Assembly (NCBI GenBank): GCA_905236405.1
Contig: CAJOQB010000044.1
Span: forward strand, 1-11,179
From: an uncultured Bacteroidales bacterium
Lineage (GTDB): Bacteria > Bacteroidota > Bacteroidia > Bacteroidales > P3
Length of the DNA: 11,179 nt
Direction of reading: 5' to 3'
Below the pieces are notes generated by a model, which saw only the letters and a list, made by a program, of their open reading frames with translations, had not been told where the DNA came from and did not search any database. Of this stretch, positions 5,621-11,179 are shown one piece after another; within the stretch, counting starts at the first letter, position 1, and each line of letters starts with the position of its first letter. Made by a program: the position numbers and the translations under genes.

Positions 5621-7870
5621 ATGTCTTCTCTGCCTCCCCTGTTTCTCGACCTTGCCATCATTCTTGTCACCGCCGGTATTGTCACCGTTATCTTCAAATG
5701 GCTAAAGCAGCCGCTGGTGTTAGGATATATTGTCGCAGGATTCTTTATCGGCCCTTATTTTCCCTGGTTCCCCGCCATCACCGACAAAACCGACGTCCAT
5801 GTGTGGAGCGATATCGGTATTGTTTTTCTGATGTTTGCTTTGGGATTGGAGTTCAGCATCAAGAAACTGAAGAAGGTGGGAGGCACAGGTGCCATCACCG
5901 CCCTCACCGAGCTTATCATGATGTTCCTTATCGGCAGCAGTGTGGGACGGATACTGGGATGGGAGTCGATGGATTGCATCTTCTTGGGATGTATGCTCTC
6001 GATTTCCTCCACCACCATCATCATCAAGTCGTTTGACGACCTGAAGTTGAAACAACAGAAATTCACAAGTACCGTCACCGCTGTCTTGGTGGTCGAGGAC
6101 CTTATCGCAGTGCTGCTGCTGGTGATACTGTCCACCCTCAGCGTCAGCAGGCACTTTGACGGCATGGAGTTGGGCAAATCGATGGCGAAGCTGGTGTTCT
6201 TCCTGATTGTGTGGTTCACCTTCGGCATCTATCTCATTCCCTCGTTCCTCAAATGGATGCGCCGTTATATGACCGAAGAGACCCTCTGTGTTGTCGCCGT
6301 GGGGTTGTGCTTTGGGATGGTGGTGTTGGCAAGCTATGCGGGCTTTTCGACAGCTTTGGGTGCTTTTGTCATGGGAGCCATCCTGGCGGAAACCATTGAG
6401 GCAGACACCATACACCGCATCATCACCCCTATCAAGAATCTGTTTGGTGCAGTATTTTTTGTGTCGGTAGGCATGTTGGTGGACCCACAGATTTTAGTAA
6501 AGTATATCGTTCCCATTATCGTTATCGCCCTTACTGTCATTTTTTTCAAGTCGACATCCGCCACTATAGGAGTGTTGTTGTCGGGCAAAACAGTGAAGAC
6601 TGCTGTCCAGTCGGGATTCTGCTTCTGTCAGATAGGTGAGTTTTCGTTTATCATTGCAGGATTGGGTTTGAGTTTCGGAGTAATCAACAAGGACCTTTAT
6701 CCTATCATTGTCTCGGTGTCCATCATCACCACCTTTGTCACCCCGTATATGATCAAAGGGGCCCTTCCTTTCTACAACACGGTCTATCCCAAATTGCCCG
6801 AAAAATTCAAACAAGCATTGACTCGATACAGTCAGTCGTCCAACAGTTCGGGTGATGTCAATGTGGTGCGGTCGTTTCTGAAGAAGCAGTTCTCCGCCAT
6901 CATGCTGTACGGTGTCATCACCATCGCTCTTGTTCTACTCAGCTTCAGCTTTTTGAAACCATTCCTCAATCGTGTCTTTGTCGACGAAGCTGGCCATCCA
7001 TTGTTTTGGGGCAACCTCATCGGCATGTTTGCCACACTACTCATCGTGGCTCCTTTCCTATGGGCATTGGTGGCGCACAACAACCGACGCGAGGACATCA
7101 AGGCTGTGCTCGAACAGTATCGTCATTCACAGGCCGTCGTATTTCCTGTGATGCTGCTTCGCATCTTTGTCGCCATCTTCTTTGTTGGTTTGATTATTGG
7201 ACGATATATCCACCTTGCCGTTGGTTTCATTTTGGTCATCGCCGTATTTGTTATCTTTGTTGTCCTCTTCTCACGAAAGACTGTCTCCTTCTATCAACGA
7301 ATAGAGAGTCGTTTCAAAGACAACTTCAACCAGCGTCAGGCACAACACTCCTTCAAGATTCCCGAGTCGTTGGAACAAAACTTCCAGATGGAACGCATCC
7401 AAGTGTCTCCCTATTCCTCTTTTGTTGGATATCGCCTTTGCGAGACTGGCTTTAGAAAAGACTACGGTATCAACGTGGTGAGCATTGAACGTGGCGAGCA
7501 TATCTACAATCTTCCGAACAAGGATATGGTCATCATGCCTCTTGACCGACTCACCGTCATAGGCAGCGAAGATCAGATAACCCTGTTCCGCAGCGAGGTA
7601 GATGTGGAGCCCGACATGCTCATCCACGACCACAGCGACAACAATATCAACTTGTACCGTCTGGAGGTGAAAAACAACAGTAACATTCGTGGACTTCGCA
7701 TTCGCAACTCCAACTTCCAGATGAAGTATCACGCCCTTATCATCGCCATCGAGCGAGAAGGCGAGTACATGTTAAACCCCAAGCCCGACACCGAGTTCAC
7801 CGTGGGCGACACCGTTTTCTTTGTGTCGACCGAAGAAATCTCTCTCTCCGATTTCGAGGAAGAGGCATAA
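5621..7870 (+). CDS. CPA2-family cation:proton antiporter with extra membrane helices and two TrkA-C domains
   Basis: A 749-residue inner-membrane transporter. Residues 8-385 are a Kef/CPA2 antiporter domain with the conserved LVLGYIVAGFFIGP, FALGLEFS, SSTTIIIKSF, VVEDLIAVLLL (D160 is the likely ion-binding acid), LGAFVMGAILAET and QIGEFSFIIAGLGL segments. Two TrkA-C (RCK_C)-like ligand-binding domains close the protein, at about 588-656 and 677-744. Between them and the antiporter lie about four more helices (424-447, 463-485, 507-527, 531-551). No GxGxxG nucleotide fold (TrkA-N) is visible, unlike KefB/KefC. It probably exchanges K+ or Na+ for H+ under control of a ligand sensed by the TrkA-C domains. 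It is the last gene of the DUF4230 operon. Confidence 0.9.
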   Translation: MSSLPPLFLDLAIILVTAGIVTVIFKWLKQPLVLGYIVAGFFIGPYFPWFPAITDKTDVHVWSDIGIVFLMFALGLEFSIKKLKKVGGTGAITALTELIMMFLIGSSVGRILGWESMDCIFLGCMLSISSTTIIIKSFDDLKLKQQKFTSTVTAVLVVEDLIAVLLLVILSTLSVSRHFDGMELGKSMAKLVFFLIVWFTFGIYLIPSFLKWMRRYMTEETLCVVAVGLCFGMVVLASYAGFSTALGAFVMGAILAETIEADTIHRIITPIKNLFGAVFFVSVGMLVDPQILVKYIVPIIVIALTVIFFKSTSATIGVLLSGKTVKTAVQSGFCFCQIGEFSFIIAGLGLSFGVINKDLYPIIVSVSIITTFVTPYMIKGALPFYNTVYPKLPEKFKQALTRYSQSSNSSGDVNVVRSFLKKQFSAIMLYGVITIALVLLSFSFLKPFLNRVFVDEAGHPLFWGNLIGMFATLLIVAPFLWALVAHNNRREDIKAVLEQYRHSQAVVFPVMLLRIFVAIFFVGLIIGRYIHLAVGFILVIAVFVIFVVLFSRKTVSFYQRIESRFKDNFNQRQAQHSFKIPESLEQNFQMERIQVSPYSSFVGYRLCETGFRKDYGINVVSIERGEHIYNLPNKDMVIMPLDRLTVIGSEDQITLFRSEVDVEPDMLIHDHSDNNINLYRLEVKNNSNIRGLRIRNSNFQMKYHALIIAIEREGEYMLNPKPDTEFTVGDTVFFVSTEEISLSDFEEEA

Positions 7871-7902
7871 AAAAGAAGAGGGGAGATGTTATTTCTCCCC
7901 TC
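7869..7902 (-). terminator. Intrinsic terminator of prfB, shared with the end of the antiporter gene
   Basis: GAGGGGAGA (7878-7886) and TCTCCCCTC (7894-7902) form a perfect 9-bp stem with a 7-base loop. On the minus strand it is followed by TTCTTTTTT (7877-7869), a classic U-tract. The prfB stop codon (7891-7889) lies in the loop, and the U-tract reaches the antiporter stop codon (7868-7870). On the plus strand the hairpin may also end the convergent transcript, though without a T-tract. Confidence 0.8.
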
Positions 7903-9005
7903 CTCCAAATTCCATCAAATAAGCTTTGATAAAGTCATCAATCTTTCCATCCATCACTCCTTGCACATCCGATGTCTGGTAGTTGGTGCGATGGTCTTTC
8001 ACCCGTCGGTCGTCGAACACATAGCTTCTGATTTGCGAACCCCATTCAATCTTTTTCTGTGATGCCTTGATTTTGGCTTGCTCCTCGCGACGGTGTTCCA
8101 ACTCTCGTTCGTAGAGTTGTGAACGCAGCAGACGAAGGGCGTTCTCTTTGTTTTTGGGTTGGTCGCGTGTCTCGGTGTTCTCAATCAAGATTTCCTCCTC
8201 TTCGCCTGTGTAGGGGTCTTTGTATTGGTAACGCAGGCGAACGCCGCTCTCCACTTTGTTGACGTTCTGGCCACCAGCGCCGCCGCTGCGGAAGGTGTCC
8301 CAACTGAGGCGGGAGTTGTCGACCACCACTTCGATGGTGTCGTCGACCAAAGGGGTGACGCTTACCGATGCAAAGGACGTCATACGTTTCCCTTGGGCGT
8401 TGAAGGGGCTAACACGAACCAAACGGTGGACCCCTGTCTCGCTCTTCAGATAGCCATAGGCATAGTCGCCTTCAATCTGCATAGTGACCGACTTGATGCC
8501 TGCCCCGTCGCCGTCCAACATGCTGCTGACGGCACATTTGTAGTTGTGCGCTTCAGCATAACGCATATACATACGCATCAGCATCTCGCTCCAATCCTGG
8601 CTCTCCACACCACCGGCACCGGCGTTGATGCTGAGCACGGCATCGAAACGGTCGCTCTCGCCCTGCAGCATGTTCTTCAGCTCGAGGGATTCCACTTTCT
8701 TCTGACTGACGGCTATCTGTGCCACCAACTCCTCTTCGGTGACGTCGCCCGATTCGAAGAACTCGTTGATGACCTGCAGATCGTCAATACTGTCGCAGAC
8801 ATCCTTGAAGGCGTTTGTCCAGCTTTTTTTGCTCTTGATGGAGAGCATCACTTTCTTGGCCTCTTTGGGGTCTTCCCAGAAGTCGGCGGATTCGGTCTTC
8901 TTTTCCTCTTCGGCTATTTGTTGGGTCAGGTTGTCGATGTCAAAGAAACCTCCTCAGAGCCTCTTTGCGAGCATCAAGGTCTTTGATTATTTCTTGGTTG
9001 GTCAT
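7889..9005 (-). CDS. prfB: Peptide chain release factor 2 (RF2), expressed by +1 programmed frameshift
   Basis: RF2 recognises UAA and UGA stop codons and triggers peptide release. The ATG at 9005-9003 opens a 21-codon frame (MTNQEIIKDLDARKEALRRFL) that stops at UGA (8942-8940). A +1 shift at CTT TGA C gives Asp22 and continues for 371 residues in total, the normal RF2 length. Visible motifs are the SPF stop-codon-reading tripeptide (about 199-201, VRVSPFNAQG) and the catalytic GGQ (244-246, SGGAGGQNVNKVES). Too much RF2 reads the UGA as stop; too little allows the shift, so the protein controls its own level. The gene lies 18 bases after the glycosyltransferase gene on the same strand, so it is probably co-transcribed, and it ends in an intrinsic terminator. 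Confidence 0.97.
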
Positions 9006-11179
9006 GAGATATGTATTATTGTATTATATATTCATTATATTACGCCACACTATCAGCATATCGGTGCCCACTTTGTAATCCTTGGCGTAACGGATGTTGA
9101 GCCGTTGGACGTCGAGGTGTTTGTTGCCAGGCAGCATATCGCAGGGCGAGAAGATGCCTTTGCGGATGCTGGGCAGCGGGTGCTGTGTGTCGTCGGCGTT
9201 GCAGGTGGCATAACCTACCCAGCTGCGTTTGCCTATCAGCACCGAGAAGCAATGGGGGAAGAATCGTTGTTTGTGACGTTGTGGCCAGAAGAGGACAGGG
9301 GAGAGGAGGATGAGCAGCAGGGAACAACCGATGTCGAACATCCGTTTGTTCCGTCGGTTGAGCGATGTGCCGATGGTGTTGAGGTCGATGGCGTAGAGGT
9401 CTTCGCTGTTGTTGATGGCGTTGCTGCCCACCATGAAGTCGCTCTCTTCGGGTACAATCTTGTACACCACCCCTGTGGTTTGCAGCTGCGACATCAAACT
9501 GATGATGTCTTGTGCAGGAATGTCTTTGGCACAAAACACCACCTCGTCGGTCTTGTAGTAATGTATCAACTCCGACAACTGGCGGGCGTTGCCGATGAAG
9601 TATTTGTCCTCCTCGTCGTTGCGGACGCTCACCATCCCTACAAACGAGGGGGTGATGCCGATACTTCCTATCATGTCGCTGACGCGAGTCGTCTCCTCTT
9701 TCCCTCCCAACAGTAGCAGCGACGGCTGTCGCCTGTTGCGAAGTTCATATCCCTGCACTTTCAGCAAACTCAGCAACCCGCGAATGCCTAAGGTGGAGAG
9801 GATTGTCCACAACGACCCCAATAGCGTCACCGCTCTCGAATAGCGGTGGGTCTCGTCGAGCAGCGAGTAGAACACTAATAGCAGCAATGCACCGATGCCC
9901 ATTCCCTGCACGATACGACGCAGGTTGACCGGCTTCTCGTAGCCACCGTACAGCCAGCTGCCCAGCATCAGTATCAGTACATACAAGGGGAGTATCAAAT
10001 GGGTGTATTCGGGCGGATAGTAGTTGATGTTGTCGGCCCAATAGGTTGCCCAGAGGTTCTTGATGAGCAGGAAACCACCATAGGCGGCACCGAAGTCGAG
10101 CAGCGGTACCGCAATCTTGCCCAAGATACGACGGATGAACGACAGCGAGGCACGTGCCCAGATGGCCATCTTTATCAGCAGGATATACAATGCGGCGTTG
10201 CCTCCCGAGAAATATTTCTTGGTGAAAATCACCATAGCGTTGTAGAAGGTGTACACATAGTTCATGCTTCCCTTCTTGGTGCTTTCCCCCTTGTAGTGGA
10301 TGATGCGGGTGGTGGGCAGGTAGTAGTTCTTGTAACCTGCCAGCTTGATACGCCACGAGAAGTCGATGTCCTCGCCGTACATGAAGAAACTCTCGTCCAA
10401 CAACCCCACCTTGTCCAACGCTTCGTGACTGATCATCAGGAAAGCGCCCGGCAGCACATCGATTTCGTTGACCTCGTCGTTGTCCAGATGCCCCATGTAG
10501 TATGCCGCGATGGTTTTGTGGTGGGGGAACAGCTTGATAAGCCCCGATATCTTGAAGAACGAGGTCTTGGGTGAGGGAAATCCCCGTTTGCTCTCTTTCA
10601 AGTAGACCCCCTCGCCGTTGATCATCTTCACGCCCAAACCGCCGCAGTCGCTGTGACTCTCCATAAAGTCGATACATTGGCGGAAACAGTCGCGTTCCAC
10701 CACTGTGTCGGGGTTCAGCAGCAGGCAGTATTTGCCCGTGCATTCTTTGAGTGCTTGGTTGTTGGCTTTGGCGAACCCCGTGTTGTCGTGGTTGGCTATC
10801 AGATGCACTTGGGGGAACTTCTCGCGAACCATCGCCACCGACCCGTCCACCGAGTTGTTGTCCACCACCCACACCTCCGTCTCGATGCCTTCGGCAGCGG
10901 CAAAGACCGACTGAAGGCACTGTTCGAGGAAGTACTGCACATTGTAGTTCACTATGATAACGGACAGGGTCATATCGATGGATTATACAAGGTGTGTCAG
11001 TACTGCAAGAGTATAAGAACCCACAATCAGCAGGTAGGCAATTGCAATATTGACGTCGTTATGAAGCATTTGTTCTTCTTCTTTTTTATAGGGACACAAA
11101 AAAAGGGTAAGCTGATTATATCGCACCGCTACAACCAAACACCCTTGCTGTATTCCTACCCTGGGGGATTCAATGGGAG

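Overview
The window looks like a chromosomal segment from a member of the Bacteroidales (Bacteroidota), perhaps Prevotellaceae or a neighbouring family. Four things support this. Several starts are preceded by the Bacteroidota -7 element TAnnTTTG (311-318 on +; 953-960, 1923-1930 and 4166-4173 on -). Starts lack Shine-Dalgarno sequences. The window holds two DUF4230-type proteins. It also holds a HipB-like regulator of the kind that precedes hipA in this phylum. The left 2.5 kb is AT-rich, repeat-rich and accessory in character; from 2551 rightward it is compact, GC-richer housekeeping DNA. The genus cannot be decided from the sequence alone.

Left region (1-2550). An intact HipB-like XRE gene (354-680) is followed by only the first codons of a hipA-like gene. 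Convergent to that is only the first part of an AAA-ATPase-like gene (927-781, minus) that still has its promoter and three copies of GAAAATGTGAT. Between and around the stubs lie eight copies of a 20-21 bp unit, TGWCAAC-N5/6-CAGKAAAA, in two clusters that form a long imperfect direct repeat flanking the XRE gene. Next comes a minus-strand operon of a four-helix membrane protein and a small XRE regulator (1848-1170), with an inverted repeat next to its promoter. A gene-free stretch of about 700 bp follows (1849-2550). It contains an array that keeps an 11-bp register from 2201 to about 2405: six 22-bp units, then diverged 11-bp units.

Middle region (2551-7870). A minus-strand pair encodes an Mpv17/PMP22-like membrane protein and a PHP-family histidinol-phosphatase-like enzyme, coupled by a GTGA overlap. 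Divergent from it is a plus-strand operon: two DUF4230 proteins (one possible lipoprotein, one N-terminally anchored) and a CPA2 cation:proton antiporter. The antiporter has extra membrane helices and two TrkA-C-like domains but no visible NAD-binding TrkA-N domain.

Right region (7871-11179). A minus-strand operon reads in from the window edge: a short hydrophobic ORF (possibly the end of a longer gene), a 649-residue protein fusing a GT2 glycosyltransferase to a degenerate polyprenyl-phosphate sugar-transferase module, and prfB (release factor 2). prfB carries the classic +1 programmed frameshift (AGGAGG TTT CTT TGA C). It ends in an intrinsic terminator whose T-tract overlaps the stop codon of the convergent antiporter gene.

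The features least explained by known families are the two repeat systems on the left, the paired gene stubs between them, the DUF4230-DUF4230-antiporter operon, and the GT2/pseudo-sugar-transferase fusion.
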